NCBI GenBank assembly: GCA_009663185.1 | Contig: VJZX01000013.1 | Span: 1-64,000, forward strand | From: Isoptericola halalbus | Lineage (GTDB): Bacteria; Actinomycetota; Actinomycetes; Actinomycetales; Cellulomonadaceae | DNA length: 64,000 nt | Direction of reading: 5' to 3' | Part shown: in pieces, positions 43,753 through 52,933 of the stretch | Position numbering within the stretch: position 1 is the first letter of the stretch | How the letters are laid out: each line of letters starts with the position of its first letter | Made by a program: the position numbers and the translations under genes | The notes under the pieces: generated by a model | Told to the model about the DNA's origin: nothing | Seen by the model: the letters and a program-made list of their open reading frames with translations, nothing else | The model's database searches: none

Positions 43753-44526
43753 GTGAACGAAGTACCCACGCGCGCCCGGCACCGCGCCGCGCGCCGTCCG
43801 CTCACGCCGATCAGCAAGCTCGCCCAGGACGTCAGCTCCTCGACCACCGGCCGCCGCGCCGCCGTCGTCGCCGCCGCCGGTGGTCTTCTGATGTCGACGT
43901 TCACCACCGCCACGGCCGCCCATGCCGCACCTGTCGCCGACGACGCGGCGAACAAGCTCAACACCGTCGACCTCGGTGCCCTGACCGACCAGGCCCGCGC
44001 GGCCCTCGAGGCGGCCCCCGTCGTCACGGTCGCGAACGACGCGAAGGTCTCGGTCGACACCCTCAGCCTCAAGAAGGTCGAGAACGCGATCACCCCGGCT
44101 CCTGAGCCGGAGCCCGAGCCGGAGCCCGAGCCCGAGCCCGTCGAGACCACGACCGAGGTCAGCGTCGCGGCGTCGTCGTCGATCGGTGACCAGGTCGCGT
44201 CGCTCGCCCAGCGCTACATCGGCACCCCGTACGTGGTCGGCGGCGCCAGCCCGTCCGGCTTCGACTGCTCGGGTCTCATCACGTACGTCTACTCGCAGTT
44301 CGGCGTCTCGCTCCCGCGTACGTCGAGCGACATGCGTTACGCCAGCAACGTGACGGTCGTCTCGGCGTCCGAGGCGCAGCCGGGCGACCTCATCTGGTCG
44401 CCGGGCCACATCTCGATCTACATCGGAGGCGGCCAGCAGGTCGAGGCGACCCGTCCCGGTGGCTGGATCGTCCGTCAGAGCAGCCTCTGGCAGTCGAGCC
44501 CGACCTTCCTGCGCGTCGACAGCTGA
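43753..44526 (+). CDS. Secreted NlpC/P60 peptidoglycan endopeptidase, second copy
   Basis: GTG at 43753 (GAGAGGGAA upstream); 257 residues. Same layout as 38618-39367: basic start, signal segment, PAPEPEPEPEPEPEP linker, catalytic Cys172 in FDCSGLITYVYS and His219 in PGHISIYIGG. The two proteins share the DDAANKLNTVDLGALTDQAR-type mature N-terminus, so they are paralogues. Riboswitch-controlled in the same way. Confidence 0.93.
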   Translation: MNEVPTRARHRAARRPLTPISKLAQDVSSSTTGRRAAVVAAAGGLLMSTFTTATAAHAAPVADDAANKLNTVDLGALTDQARAALEAAPVVTVANDAKVSVDTLSLKKVENAITPAPEPEPEPEPEPEPVETTTEVSVAASSSIGDQVASLAQRYIGTPYVVGGASPSGFDCSGLITYVYSQFGVSLPRTSSDMRYASNVTVVSASEAQPGDLIWSPGHISIYIGGGQQVEATRPGGWIVRQSSLWQSSPTFLRVDS

Positions 44527-44538
44527 CGACTTCTTCAT

Positions 44539-44605
44539 CATGGGCGCGGCCCCCGGCCCTGCTCGTCCGGCATCGCGCCGGCGGCAGGCGGGGGCCGCGC
44601 CCATG
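44539..44605 (+). terminator. Long hairpin after the second NlpC/P60 gene
   Basis: Stem CATGGGCGCGGCCCCCG / CGGGGGCCGCGCCCATG encloses a further GC-rich stem-loop. It starts 13 bases after the stop and separates the gene from the universal stress protein gene. Confidence 0.7.
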
Positions 44606-44731
44606 TGCGCAGCACCCTGATGTGTGGCGCGCCGCGCGCGCTTTGCTGTGCCTTGGTGTGCCTTTCGCTACGCTTGAACGGCGACGGGTCCCCGAGGCAG
44701 TGGTCCCGGTCACGCAGACGGGAGGCGTGAG

Positions 44732-45679
44732 ATGACACGACCGGAGGTCGTCCTGGTGGGCGTCGACGGTTCGGCGGCGAGCCTGCACGCGTTGGACTGG
44801 GCGACGGCGTACGCGAGGCGTGTGGGGTGGTCCCTGCACATGGTGTGCAGCTACTCGCTGCCGTCCTTCACGGCGGCGTCGCTCGACGGCGGCTACGCGG
44901 CGCTCGACGACACGGCGATCCAGGAGGGTGCCAAGGCGGTTCTGGCCGAGGCGCAGGCTCGGGTCGCGGACAGCGGCGTCCCGGTGACGGCGACGGTCGC
45001 GACCGGCGACGCCGCCGGCGTGCTGGTCGAGATGTCCAAGGAGCATGGCCTGGCGGTGGTCGGGACGCGGGGCCGTGGTGGCTTCACGGAGCGGCTGCTC
45101 GGGACGGTGTCGTCGGCGCTGCCCGCTCACGCGCACTGCCCCACGGTGGTCGTGCCGCACCGGGCCTCAGAGGGATCGGTCGACCCGAACCGTCGTGACG
45201 GCGACATGATCCAGGAGGTGCGCCGCATCGTCGTCGGCGTCGACGGATCACCCTCCGCCGAGGTGGCCCTCCGGCACGCCGTGGCGCAGGCGAAGGTCTG
45301 GGAGGCGGAGCTCGTCGCCGTGGCGGGCGTGCCCCTCGGCAGCGGGGCGGGGATCCTGGCGTGGCTGCCCTCGCAGATCGACCACGAGCAGGTGCTCGCA
45401 GACATCAAGGCCGGTCTGGACGCCATCGTCGACCGGTTCGAGGCCGAGAACCCGGGCATGACGATCAAGCGGCACGTGCTCGACGGCTCGGGGGCCGAGC
45501 TGTTGACGGAGTTCTCCGCGGCGGCCGATCTCATCGTCGTGGGCTCGCGCGGGCGCGGCGGCTTCCGCGGGCTGCTGCTGGGCTCCACGAGCCAGGCGGT
45601 GCTGCACCATTCCCAGTGCCCCGTGCTGGTCGTGACCCGCAAGTGCGACGAGGAGCTCCGCGAAGACGAGGTTGCCTGA
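44732..45679 (+). CDS. Two-domain universal stress protein
   Basis: 315 residues; RBS GGGAGG before the ATG. Two UspA domains (about 1-145 and 160-303), each with the ATP-binding pattern G-x2-G-x9-G-[ST]: GTRGRGGFTERLLGTVSSAL and GSRGRGGFRGLLLGSTSQAV. Both start with the VGVDGS strand. ATP-binding type, typical of actinobacterial dormancy or stress regulons. The 3' end is followed at once by palindromic element copy 3. Confidence 0.94.
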   Translation: MTRPEVVLVGVDGSAASLHALDWATAYARRVGWSLHMVCSYSLPSFTAASLDGGYAALDDTAIQEGAKAVLAEAQARVADSGVPVTATVATGDAAGVLVEMSKEHGLAVVGTRGRGGFTERLLGTVSSALPAHAHCPTVVVPHRASEGSVDPNRRDGDMIQEVRRIVVGVDGSPSAEVALRHAVAQAKVWEAELVAVAGVPLGSGAGILAWLPSQIDHEQVLADIKAGLDAIVDRFEAENPGMTIKRHVLDGSGAELLTEFSAAADLIVVGSRGRGGFRGLLLGSTSQAVLHHSQCPVLVVTRKCDEELREDEVA

Positions 45680-45680
45680 T

Positions 45681-45742
45681 GTTGTGAGCGGGCTGTTGGC
45701 CCACTCTCGCACGCTCTAGTGGGCCAAAAGCCCGCTCACAAC
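45681..45742. repeat. Palindromic element copy 3, between convergent genes
   Basis: 25-base arms (45681-45705, 45718-45742) with one mismatch and a 12-base centre; core TTGTGAGCGGGCTGTTGGCC. It lies two bases after one gene and contains the TGA stop of the convergent gene (45736-45738). It could act as a two-way terminator, though no T-run is present. Confidence 0.93.
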
Positions 45743-46653
45743 CGCACGCGGCGCACCGTGGCGCGGTGGATCGCCGAACGGACGCGATCGATGAGCCCCG
45801 CGGGGTCGTGAGTGATGTCGTCAGCGACGACGACGATGACCGTCCACCCGAGCTCCTCGAGCCGGCGACGCCGCTGGATGTCGTCTCGCCACTGCGCCTT
45901 GTCGGTGCGGTGCTGGTCACCGTCGTACTCGATGGCGATCCTGTACTGCGGGTAGAACATGTCGACGCGCTTGACGTAGTCGCCGTCGGGCGCCCACACG
46001 ATCTCGTTGACGACGGGGCACGGCAGGTTGGCGGCGACGAGCAGCAGGCGGGTGCGCGTCTCCATGACGGAGTCGGTGCCCGGGCGCATGCGCCCGATCT
46101 GCTCGCGCACCTGGACGATGCCCTTGACCTTGTGCGTGCGCTCGGCCAGGTCGGTCAGCTCGGCGATCGTGGTGCGCCGGCTCTTGCGGCGCATCATCGC
46201 GTCGCCGAGCACCACGACGTCGTCGGGCAGACGCAGGCCGGTCGCGACGTGCACGAACGTCTGGGCAGGCGAGGTCACCAGCAGGTCGCCGACCTTGACC
46301 GTCGCGAGGAAGGACTGCCGAGACCAGTGCGCGACGACGCCATCCCGGTCCGGGCGTGCGTCCGGGTCCCGGGTGACGACGTGGACGTCCTCGTCGTCCT
46401 CCAGGGTCCAGGGAACGTCGATGCCGAGCAGGCGCAGGGCGGTCACATGGCTGAACGCGACCCCGTCGTCGAGCACCTCTGCGAGGGCACGACACCGGGT
46501 CGCCAGTTCGTCGGAGGCCCCGGCCGGCAGGCGCACCCCGGTGAACGGTACTTGCCAGGTCTTGGAGCGCAGGCGCTTGCGCGTCAGCCCCGAGCGGAGT
46601 GCGTCGCGCACGGTGATCGGCGCGTCGGGTTCGTCAGGGATGGGTCTGAGCAT
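45736..46653 (-). CDS. DUF559 endonuclease-like protein
   Basis: 305 residues from ATG 46653. N-terminal winged-helix/AbiEi-like region ('VTALRLLGIDVPW'), and a C-terminal Vsr-like nuclease fold (about 205-300) with VKRVDMFYPQYRIAIEYDGD (catalytic D..E-x-DG), 'QHRTDKAQWRDDIQRRRRLE' and GWTVIVVVADDI. This layout is very common in Actinobacteria in many copies; function unproven, sometimes labelled AbiEi antitoxin. The stop codon lies inside palindromic element copy 3. Confidence 0.85.
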   Translation of the reverse strand: MLRPIPDEPDAPITVRDALRSGLTRKRLRSKTWQVPFTGVRLPAGASDELATRCRALAEVLDDGVAFSHVTALRLLGIDVPWTLEDDEDVHVVTRDPDARPDRDGVVAHWSRQSFLATVKVGDLLVTSPAQTFVHVATGLRLPDDVVVLGDAMMRRKSRRTTIAELTDLAERTHKVKGIVQVREQIGRMRPGTDSVMETRTRLLLVAANLPCPVVNEIVWAPDGDYVKRVDMFYPQYRIAIEYDGDQHRTDKAQWRDDIQRRRRLEELGWTVIVVVADDITHDPAGLIDRVRSAIHRATVRRVRL

Positions 46654-46709
46654 GCATCGCAGGGTGCCCGAACGCAGGCCAACCCCGCCGCGGCTATCCA
46701 CAGCCCCCG

Positions 46710-46765
46710 TGTGAGCGGACGTTGGCCCACTCTCGCTCGCGAGAGTGGGCCCAAGTCCGCTCACA
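46710..46765. repeat. Palindromic element copy 4
   Basis: About 27-base arms (46710-46736, 46739-46765) with two mismatches around a two-base centre; core GTGAGCGGACGTTGGCCCAC. It lies in the 122-bp space after the ABC permease stop and before the DUF559 gene, both on the minus strand. Confidence 0.92.
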
Positions 46766-46775
46766 GCGACGAGGG

Positions 46776-47609
46776 TCAGCGGCGGGTGCGGTAGAGGTGC
46801 ATCGTGATGGGCCCGAACACGGCGGTGAGCACTACGGCCGAGATGAGCACCCACACGATCTCGCCCCCGTCGGGCTGCCCGGCCATGAGCCCTCGCACGG
46901 CCGTGACCAGGTGCGACACCGGGTTGATGTCGACGAAGCGCTGGAGCGCCGTCGGCATGGTCGACGGGTCCACGAAGATGTTCGACGCGAACGTGAGCGG
47001 CATGAGCACCATCATCGACACGCCCATCACCGCGTTCGGCGTGCGCAGCAGCAGGCCCAGGATCGTGAAGATCCAGCTCAGCGAGAACGCGAACACGAGC
47101 AGCAGCGCCACGCCCAGCAGCACGCCGACCGCGCCGCCGTCGGGCCGGAAGCCGATGATGAGCCCCAGCCCGATGCACATGACCGACGCGACCGAGTACC
47201 GCACCGTGTCACCGAGCAGTGCGCCCACGATCGGAGCCGGCCGCCAGATCGGCAGCGAGCGGAACCGGTCGAACACGCCCTTGGTGATGTCGGTGTTGAG
47301 CGTGTAGCCCGTATATACGGTCACGATCACGATCGTCTGCACCAGGATCCCGGGCAGCAGGAACTGGATGTACGCGGTCGTCGAGCCGGCCAGCGCCCCG
47401 CCGAACAGGTAGGTGAACATCAGTGTGAAGATGACGGGCGTGACGAGGACGTCGAACAGCTGCTCGGGCACGTGCTTGATCTTGAGCAGCGCGCGCCAGC
47501 CGAACGTCAGTGTCGTCGACAGGGCCGACGGGCGTGCCGGGCGCTCGCTCAGCGCCACGGCCTGACGCAGGCTCGTGGTGGTCACTCGGGCCTCGGCGGA
47601 CGTGGTCAT
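46776..47609 (-). CDS. ABC-2-type permease (DrrB-like)
   Basis: 277 residues, six membrane spans. [20 protein letters not shown] at the start, [39 protein letters not shown] and '[14 protein letters not shown]' are DrrB-type signatures. It forms the membrane part of a drug or lipid exporter with the ATPase whose 3' end it overlaps by four bases. Confidence 0.93.
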   Translation of the reverse strand: MTTSAEARVTTTSLRQAVALSERPARPSALSTTLTFGWRALLKIKHVPEQLFDVLVTPVIFTLMFTYLFGGALAGSTTAYIQFLLPGILVQTIVIVTVYTGYTLNTDITKGVFDRFRSLPIWRPAPIVGALLGDTVRYSVASVMCIGLGLIIGFRPDGGAVGVLLGVALLLVFAFSLSWIFTILGLLLRTPNAVMGVSMMVLMPLTFASNIFVDPSTMPTALQRFVDINPVSHLVTAVRGLMAGQPDGGEIVWVLISAVVLTAVFGPITMHLYRTRR

Positions 47610-48697
47610 CGGGACACCTCCTCTGCAGCGACGGTCTCCCGCTCGCGGTCGCCGTCGGAGTCCTCGTCGGGCAGCGGCTTGCCCGTGATCGTCAGGAACA
47701 CCTCGTCGAGGCTCGGCTGCCCGAGCGTGAACTCCGGCACCGCGATCCCCGCCTCGTCCAGGGCGGGGAGGATCTGCGCGACGGCGTGCGCGCCGTGGTC
47801 GGGCACGCGCGCGGTCAGCGCGTACGGGTCGGTCGGCAGCGTCGGCTCGGTCCCCAGCAGTCGCTCGACGACGACGGCCGCCTGCGCGCGCTGCGTGGCG
47901 TCGGCCAGGCGCATGGTCACCGAGCCCTGGCCGACCGACCGCTTGAGCTCGGTCGACGTGCCCTCGGCGATGACCTTGCCGTGGTCGATGACGGCGATGC
48001 GGTCGGCGAGCTGGTCCGCCTCCTCGAGGTACTGCGTGGTCAGCAGCACGGTCGCCCCGTCCTCGACGAGCACGCGCACGATGTCCCAGACCTGGTTGCG
48101 GCTGCGCGGGTCGAGCCCAGTGGTCGGCTCGTCGAGGAACAGCACGCGCGGCGCGAGGACGAGCGACGCCGCGAGGTCGATCCGCCGTCGCATGCCGCCC
48201 GAGTAGGTCTTGACCTGCCGCGCGCCCGCGTCCGAGAGGCTGAACGCCTCGAGCAGGCCGGCGACGCGACGTCGCGCTGCCGCGCCCTTGAAGCCGTAGA
48301 GGCGCGCGAGCATGAGCAGGTTCTCGACGCCGGTGAGGTCCTCGTCGACCGAGGCGTACTGCCCGGTGAGCCCGACGGCGGCCCGCACGGCGTCGGCATC
48401 GCGGGTGACGTCGTGGCCCAGCACGCGGGCCGTGCCGGCGTCGGGCTGGAGCAGCGTCGCGAGCATCCGCACGACCGTCGTCTTGCCGGCGCCGTTCGGT
48501 CCGAGCAGGCCGAAGACGCTTCCCGTCGGGATCGCGAGGTCGATGCCGTCGACAGCCTTGGTGACCTTCTTGCCGGACGTGAAGTGCTTGACGAGGCCGG
48601 TCGCCTCGACGGCGAGGTTCGGGCGGGTCGCGCCCGCCGGGGTGTGGCTCGCGACCTGCGTGTGGTTCGCGCGCTGCTCGATCGTGTCGTCGGACAT
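47606..48697 (-). CDS. ABC exporter ATP-binding protein (DrrA-like)
   Basis: 363 residues. Walker [10 protein letters not shown] (about 65-73), signature [12 protein letters not shown], Walker [13 protein letters not shown], then the DrrA-type C-terminal domain (about 250-330) with '[10 protein letters not shown]'. Drives the partner permease. Translationally coupled (ATGA overlap). Substrate cannot be deduced; family members export anthracyclines or glycolipids. Confidence 0.94.
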   Translation of the reverse strand: MSDDTIEQRANHTQVASHTPAGATRPNLAVEATGLVKHFTSGKKVTKAVDGIDLAIPTGSVFGLLGPNGAGKTTVVRMLATLLQPDAGTARVLGHDVTRDADAVRAAVGLTGQYASVDEDLTGVENLLMLARLYGFKGAAARRRVAGLLEAFSLSDAGARQVKTYSGGMRRRIDLAASLVLAPRVLFLDEPTTGLDPRSRNQVWDIVRVLVEDGATVLLTTQYLEEADQLADRIAVIDHGKVIAEGTSTELKRSVGQGSVTMRLADATQRAQAAVVVERLLGTEPTLPTDPYALTARVPDHGAHAVAQILPALDEAGIAVPEFTLGQPSLDEVFLTITGKPLPDEDSDGDRERETVAAEEVSR

Positions 48698-48761
48698 CAG
48701 GGGATCCCCTTCGTGTGGCTTGGATCACGCTAAGACGTACGACGCGCCACCGACAGGGAAT

Positions 48762-49157
48762 TCATCGCTCGGCGTAGGGCTCGCGCAGCACCCCGCGGAC
48801 CATGTCGAGGATCGCGTCGTCGTCGAGGCCCGACGCGCGGGCACGAGCCACGAGGCGCCGCACGTCCTCGACCAGCGGTTCGCGCGCGGGTTCGCGGCCC
48901 TGCCCGCGCGACGCCGCGCCGTCGGCGACCGCCGTGCCGGTCCGACGTCGGGACGTCACGACGCCGGACGCCTCGAGCTCGCGGTACGCGCGCTGCACGG
49001 TCCCGACGGCGATGCCGAGGTCGCGCGCGAGGTCGCGCGACGCCGGCAGGCGGTCGCCGGGCGCGAGCGCGCCGACCGCGACGAGCCCCGCGACCTGGCT
49101 GCGGATCTGCTCGTAGACGGGTGTGGGGGAGGTGAGGTCGACGGTGATGTCGCTCAT
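48762..49157 (-). CDS. GntR-family regulator (YtrA-like, short type)
   Basis: 131 residues. Winged helix with 'YEQIRSQVAGLVAVGALAPG', DRLPASRDLARDLGIAVGTV and QRAYRELEASGVVTSRRRTG, then a short about 50-residue helical dimerisation tail as in YtrA-type repressors. The start overlaps the upstream membrane protein stop (four bases), so they are one operon. YtrA-type genes usually repress neighbouring transporter operons; the DrrAB genes downstream may belong to this regulon (inference). Confidence 0.9.
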   Translation of the reverse strand: MSDITVDLTSPTPVYEQIRSQVAGLVAVGALAPGDRLPASRDLARDLGIAVGTVQRAYRELEASGVVTSRRRTGTAVADGAASRGQGREPAREPLVEDVRRLVARARASGLDDDAILDMVRGVLREPYAER

Positions 49158-50083
49158 GCGGGACCCGTCGGCCGCCGGTGCACGACGGCGGTGACGACGC
49201 CGACGACCGAGGCGATCCCGACGACGATCCCGACCACGGCGAGACCCACGGCGAGTGCGACGAGGCCGGGCGTGTGGAACGTCTCGCCCGACGCGGACAC
49301 CGGCCCGGCGGCGTTCGAGAGCGCGGCCCCCATGATCAGCAGCAGGAGCGCCGTCGTCACGCCGACGCAGAGCTGGACGCCGGCGAGGATGCGCGCCGCG
49401 GACGTGCGCCGCACCGCGTCGTCGTGCGGACGCGGCACCTCCGCGAGCGGCGCCCGCCGGGCCACCACCCGCAGCGTGCCCGCCGTCGCCAGCAGGGTCA
49501 GGGCCAGGCCGACGAGCAGCGGCACCCCGTACGCCCAGCCGGGGTAGGGCCCGCTCGCGCCGGTGATCACGCTGCCGTCGGCCGTGACGCGGACGGGGTG
49601 CGGCACGGCGGTGCCGTCGGTCGTCGCGGTCAGGCCCGCGACGACGAGCGTCACGGCCAGCAGCCCCGCCGCCGCGAGGAGCCACCGCAGGCGCCGGCCG
49701 CCCAGGTCGCGCACGGTGCGGCGCTTCAGGGGAGCCGAGCGAACGGCGCCGCGTGGCCGCGGCCAGGTGAGCTCGCCCGTGGCGCGCACCGCGCAGTACA
49801 CGAGCGCCACGGCGAAGGGCCCGACCGCCAGGGCTCCTCCCGCGACCTTGGGTCCCGGGAGCCAGGACGCCGACCATGTGACCGGCAGGCTGAGCACGGC
49901 GGCCGTGGTCGCGACGGCCGCGAGGATGCTGGCCGCGGCGATCCAGGTCTCGTGGCGCAGCGCCGTCCGCGCGGCCGCGCCGTCGTCGACCCCGCGTCGC
50001 CCGGCCGCCCACAGCACCAGGACCGCGACGAGCCCGGGAACGAGGACGAACAGCGTCCCGACGATCACGGCGTTCAGGGCCAC
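49154..50083 (-). CDS. Multi-span membrane protein, function unknown
   Basis: GTG at 50083 is chosen because GGAGG sits six bases upstream; 309 residues. Six to eight hydrophobic spans, including FVLVPGLVAVLVLWAAG, WIAAASILAAVATTAAVLSL, LRWLLAAAGLLAVTLVVAGL and GLVALAVGLAVVGIVVGIAS. A DUF1648-like role (permease partner of a GntR regulator) fits the context, but the signature is not clear. Confidence 0.75.
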   Translation of the reverse strand: MALNAVIVGTLFVLVPGLVAVLVLWAAGRRGVDDGAAARTALRHETWIAAASILAAVATTAAVLSLPVTWSASWLPGPKVAGGALAVGPFAVALVYCAVRATGELTWPRPRGAVRSAPLKRRTVRDLGGRRLRWLLAAAGLLAVTLVVAGLTATTDGTAVPHPVRVTADGSVITGASGPYPGWAYGVPLLVGLALTLLATAGTLRVVARRAPLAEVPRPHDDAVRRTSAARILAGVQLCVGVTTALLLLIMGAALSNAAGPVSASGETFHTPGLVALAVGLAVVGIVVGIASVVGVVTAVVHRRPTGPA

Positions 50084-50101
50084 GACAAACCTCCAATGAA
50101 C

Positions 50102-50119
50102 CAATGAGTTGCATCATTG
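50102..50119. promoter_or_regulatory. CAATGA-N6-TCATTG inverted repeat
   Basis: Six-base arms (50102-50107, 50114-50119), with an extra direct CCAATGA copy at 50092-50098. It lies just upstream of the membrane-protein/GntR operon and 50 bases before the divergent hydrolase. Candidate GntR binding site. Confidence 0.4.
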
Positions 50120-50169
50120 AATCAGCCGAGAGATCACGGGGCAACCCCGCCGCCGTTAGGGTGTCGCGC

Positions 50170-51549
50170 ATGTCCAGGAGTGTCGCCGACCACGTCAACG
50201 CCGCCTACCTCGCCGACTGGGCCGGCACCCAGGCCGGGTTCGCCCGCGTGCCCGGCGTCCAGCTCGCCGTGCTCGTGGGGGACGAGGTCGTGCTCGACGC
50301 CGCGTGGGGCGTCGCCGACGTCAGCACCGGCGAGCAGCTGCGCACGGACCACGTCTTCCGCGTCGCGTCGCACTCGAAGACGTTCACGGCCGTCGCGGTC
50401 GCGCGGCTGGCCGAGCGCGGCCTGCTGCGCCTCGACGACCCGCTCGAGGCGTACGTCCCGGAGCTCGAGGGGTCCGCCGTCGGGCACGTGACGGTGCGCG
50501 AAGCGCTCGGCCACACGGCGGGCGTTCTCCGCGACGGGCACGACGCCGACTTCTGGCAGCTCGGCGCCCCGTTCCCCGACCGTGCGGCCCTGCTGACCGC
50601 GGTGCTCGACGGCGAGGTGTTCGGCCGGGGCGAGCACTTCAAGTACTCCAACCTCGCCTACGGGCTGCTCGGCCTCGTGATCCGCGCCGTCACGGGCGTC
50701 CCGTACGCCGAGCACGTGGGCGCCGACCTGCTCCAACCCCTCGGCCTGGCCGACACCTTCCCCGAGCTCGACGACGAGATCGCGGGCCGCTGCGTCACCG
50801 GGCACAGCGGTCGCAGCCCGCACGACGACCGCCGCATCCCGGTCGCGCCGGTGACGACCGGCGGGCTCGCCGCGGCGACCGGGTACTGCTCGACGGCTCG
50901 CGACCTCGTGCGCTGGGCCGCCGCGCTGGGCGAGGGATCGGGCCTGCTGCGGCCCGAGACGCGCCGGCTGCTGCACCGCGACGAGTCCGTGATCGAGCAG
51001 CCGCATGCGCGCGTGCGCCGCTACGGGCTCGGGTTCGAGGCGCGCAAGATCGAGGGGCGACGCGTCGTCGGGCACTCGGGCGCGTTCCCGGGGCAGAGCA
51101 CCCGCACGTGGTGGGACCCTGCCGGGCGCGTCGCCGTCTCCGTGCTGACCAACGCTGTCGACGGGCCGGCCGACGGCATCGCGACCGGGCTGTTCGAGCT
51201 GGTCGTGAAGGCTCTGGACGGTGCCGGAGAAGGTGCCGTCACCAACCTCGACCACTGGACCGGTCGCTTCGCCAACCTGTGGGGCCTCAGGGACGTCGTC
51301 CGCCTCGGCGACCGGCTGTGGCTGATCAACCCGCGCGAGCCGGACCCCCTCACGGGAGCCGAACCGCTCACCGTCGACGGCGACGTGCTGCGTCCCGAGC
51401 CGCACGCGGGCTTCGGCCCGGTCGGCGAGCCCGTGCACGTGCTGCGGGACGACGACGGCACTCCGGCCGCGATCGTCGTCGGCGGGGTGACGTCGTGGCG
51501 CGCCGAGGACTACGAGCGCCAGCGCCAGGCCCACCTGGCGTCGTTGTAG
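50170..51549 (+). CDS. Serine hydrolase of the beta-lactamase/DD-peptidase (class C-like) fold
   Basis: ATG at 50170; 459 residues. Catalytic SxxK is S67-H-S-K70, Tyr motif YSN (159-161), and HSG near residue 302 in GHSGAFPGQ replaces KTG. An extra about 100-residue C-terminal domain follows. Cytoplasmic by sequence (no signal peptide), so more likely an esterase or peptidase than a beta-lactamase. Followed immediately by palindromic element copy 5. Confidence 0.9.
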   Translation: MSRSVADHVNAAYLADWAGTQAGFARVPGVQLAVLVGDEVVLDAAWGVADVSTGEQLRTDHVFRVASHSKTFTAVAVARLAERGLLRLDDPLEAYVPELEGSAVGHVTVREALGHTAGVLRDGHDADFWQLGAPFPDRAALLTAVLDGEVFGRGEHFKYSNLAYGLLGLVIRAVTGVPYAEHVGADLLQPLGLADTFPELDDEIAGRCVTGHSGRSPHDDRRIPVAPVTTGGLAAATGYCSTARDLVRWAAALGEGSGLLRPETRRLLHRDESVIEQPHARVRRYGLGFEARKIEGRRVVGHSGAFPGQSTRTWWDPAGRVAVSVLTNAVDGPADGIATGLFELVVKALDGAGEGAVTNLDHWTGRFANLWGLRDVVRLGDRLWLINPREPDPLTGAEPLTVDGDVLRPEPHAGFGPVGEPVHVLRDDDGTPAAIVVGGVTSWRAEDYERQRQAHLASL

Positions 51550-51611
51550 GTTGTGAGCGGACTTTTGGCCCACTCTCGGTCGCGAGAGTGGGCCAAAAGT
51601 CCGCTCACAAC
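51550..51611. repeat. Palindromic element copy 5, between convergent genes
   Basis: Perfect 29-base arms (51550-51578 and 51583-51611) around GTCG; starts GTTGTGAGCGGACTTTTGG. It fills the entire space between the convergent hydrolase and aminotransferase stops. This is the most complete copy and the best candidate for the intact form. Confidence 0.96.
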
Positions 51612-51612
51612 A

Positions 51613-52923
51613 TCAGCGGGTGGCGGCCTCGGCCGCGGCGAGCAGGACGCACGTCGCGACGCCGTCCATCGCGGCGCGCACCTCGTCGAGCGGCGGCATC
51701 GACGGCGCGAGGCGGATGCTGCTGTCGAGCGGGTCCTTGCCGTACGGCCAGGTCGCCCCCGCCGGCGTCAGCGCGATACCGGCCGCCTTGGCGAGCTCGA
51801 CGACGCGTGACGCCGTGCCAGGCACCACGTCCAGGGCGACGAAGTAGCCGCCCTCCGGCTCGGTCCACGTGGCCACGGCGGCGTCGCCGAGCCGATCGGA
51901 GAGGATCTCGACGACGGCGCGGAACTTCGGGGCGAGGATCTCGCGGTGCCGCCGCATGTGCTCGCGGACGGCCTCGGCGTCCGTGAAGAACAGCGCGTGC
52001 CGCAGCTGGTTGACCTTGTCGGGCCCGATCGAGCGGATCGCCAGGTGCTTGCGGAACCACGCGATGTTCCCCGGCGAGGAGGCGAGGAACGCGACGCCCG
52101 CGCCCGCGAACGAGACCTTCGACGTCGAGGCGTACATCAGCACGCGGTCGGGGTTGCCGGCCTCGGCGGCTAGGTCGATCGCGTTCGCGGACTTCGTCTC
52201 GTGCTCGGTCAGGTGGTGCACCGCGTAGGCGTTGTCCCAGATGATGCGGAAGTCCGGCGCGGCGGTCGGCATCGAGACGAGCCGGCGCGCCACCGCCTCG
52301 GACACGACGGCGCCGTCCGGGTTCGAGTAGGTCGGCACGACCCACATGCCCTTGATGCTCGGGTCGTCCGCGACGAGCGCGGCGACCGCCTCGGCGTCGG
52401 GCCCGTCCGGCGTCATCGGCACCGTGACCATGCGGATGCCGAGCTCCTCGCAGACAGCGAAGTGCCGGTCGTAGCCTGGCACGGGGCACACGAACGTGAT
52501 CTGCTCCTCGCGCGACCACGGCCGCTCGCCACCCGGCACGCCGAACAGCAGCGCCTGCACGATCGTGTCGTACATGAGCGTGAGCGACGCGTTGCCCTGC
52601 GCGAGGAGCTGCTCGACCGGCACCCCGAGCAGCTCGGCGAAGACCCGGCGCAGCTGCGGCAGCCCGTCGAGGCCGCCGTAGTTGCGCACGTCCGTGCCGG
52701 TGTCGTCGGTGTGGACGCCCTCGCCCGGCAGGGCGAGCAGCGGCTCGGCGAGGTCGAGCTGCTGCGCGGACGGCTTGCCGCGCGTCAGATCGAGCTTCAG
52801 GCCGCGGGCCTGCAGCTCGGCGTACTGCTGCTGTAGCTCGGGCAGGCGAGCGGCGAGCGCGGGATCGAGCTCCCCGGTCATGGCCGCGGCGGTCGTGGGC
52901 TCAGGCGAGGGCTTGGTGCTCAC
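51613..52923 (-). CDS. MocR-type aminotransferase (Aminotran_MocR, PF12897)
   Basis: 436 residues if the GTG at 52923 is used; an ATG further in (near 52881) is also plausible. GKPSAQQLDLAEPLLALPG, NYGGLDGLPQLRRVFAELLG and PTYSNPDGAVVSEAVARRL match a family of aspartate-type aminotransferases lacking the GntR domain. Schiff-base Lys in YASTSKVSFAGAG. Likely makes or breaks down aspartate or alanine-type amino acids. Ten bases downstream of the SRPBCC gene, so probably co-transcribed. Confidence 0.88.
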   Translation of the reverse strand: MSTKPSPEPTTAAAMTGELDPALAARLPELQQQYAELQARGLKLDLTRGKPSAQQLDLAEPLLALPGEGVHTDDTGTDVRNYGGLDGLPQLRRVFAELLGVPVEQLLAQGNASLTLMYDTIVQALLFGVPGGERPWSREEQITFVCPVPGYDRHFAVCEELGIRMVTVPMTPDGPDAEAVAALVADDPSIKGMWVVPTYSNPDGAVVSEAVARRLVSMPTAAPDFRIIWDNAYAVHHLTEHETKSANAIDLAAEAGNPDRVLMYASTSKVSFAGAGVAFLASSPGNIAWFRKHLAIRSIGPDKVNQLRHALFFTDAEAVREHMRRHREILAPKFRAVVEILSDRLGDAAVATWTEPEGGYFVALDVVPGTASRVVELAKAAGIALTPAGATWPYGKDPLDSSIRLAPSMPPLDEVRAAMDGVATCVLLAAAEAATR

Positions 52924-52933
52924 ACCGCGGACT

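Noticed and set aside
46654-47178. Upstream extension of the DUF559 gene
   Set aside because: It overlaps the ABC permease gene and palindromic element copy 4 and has atypical composition; the protein starts at 46653.
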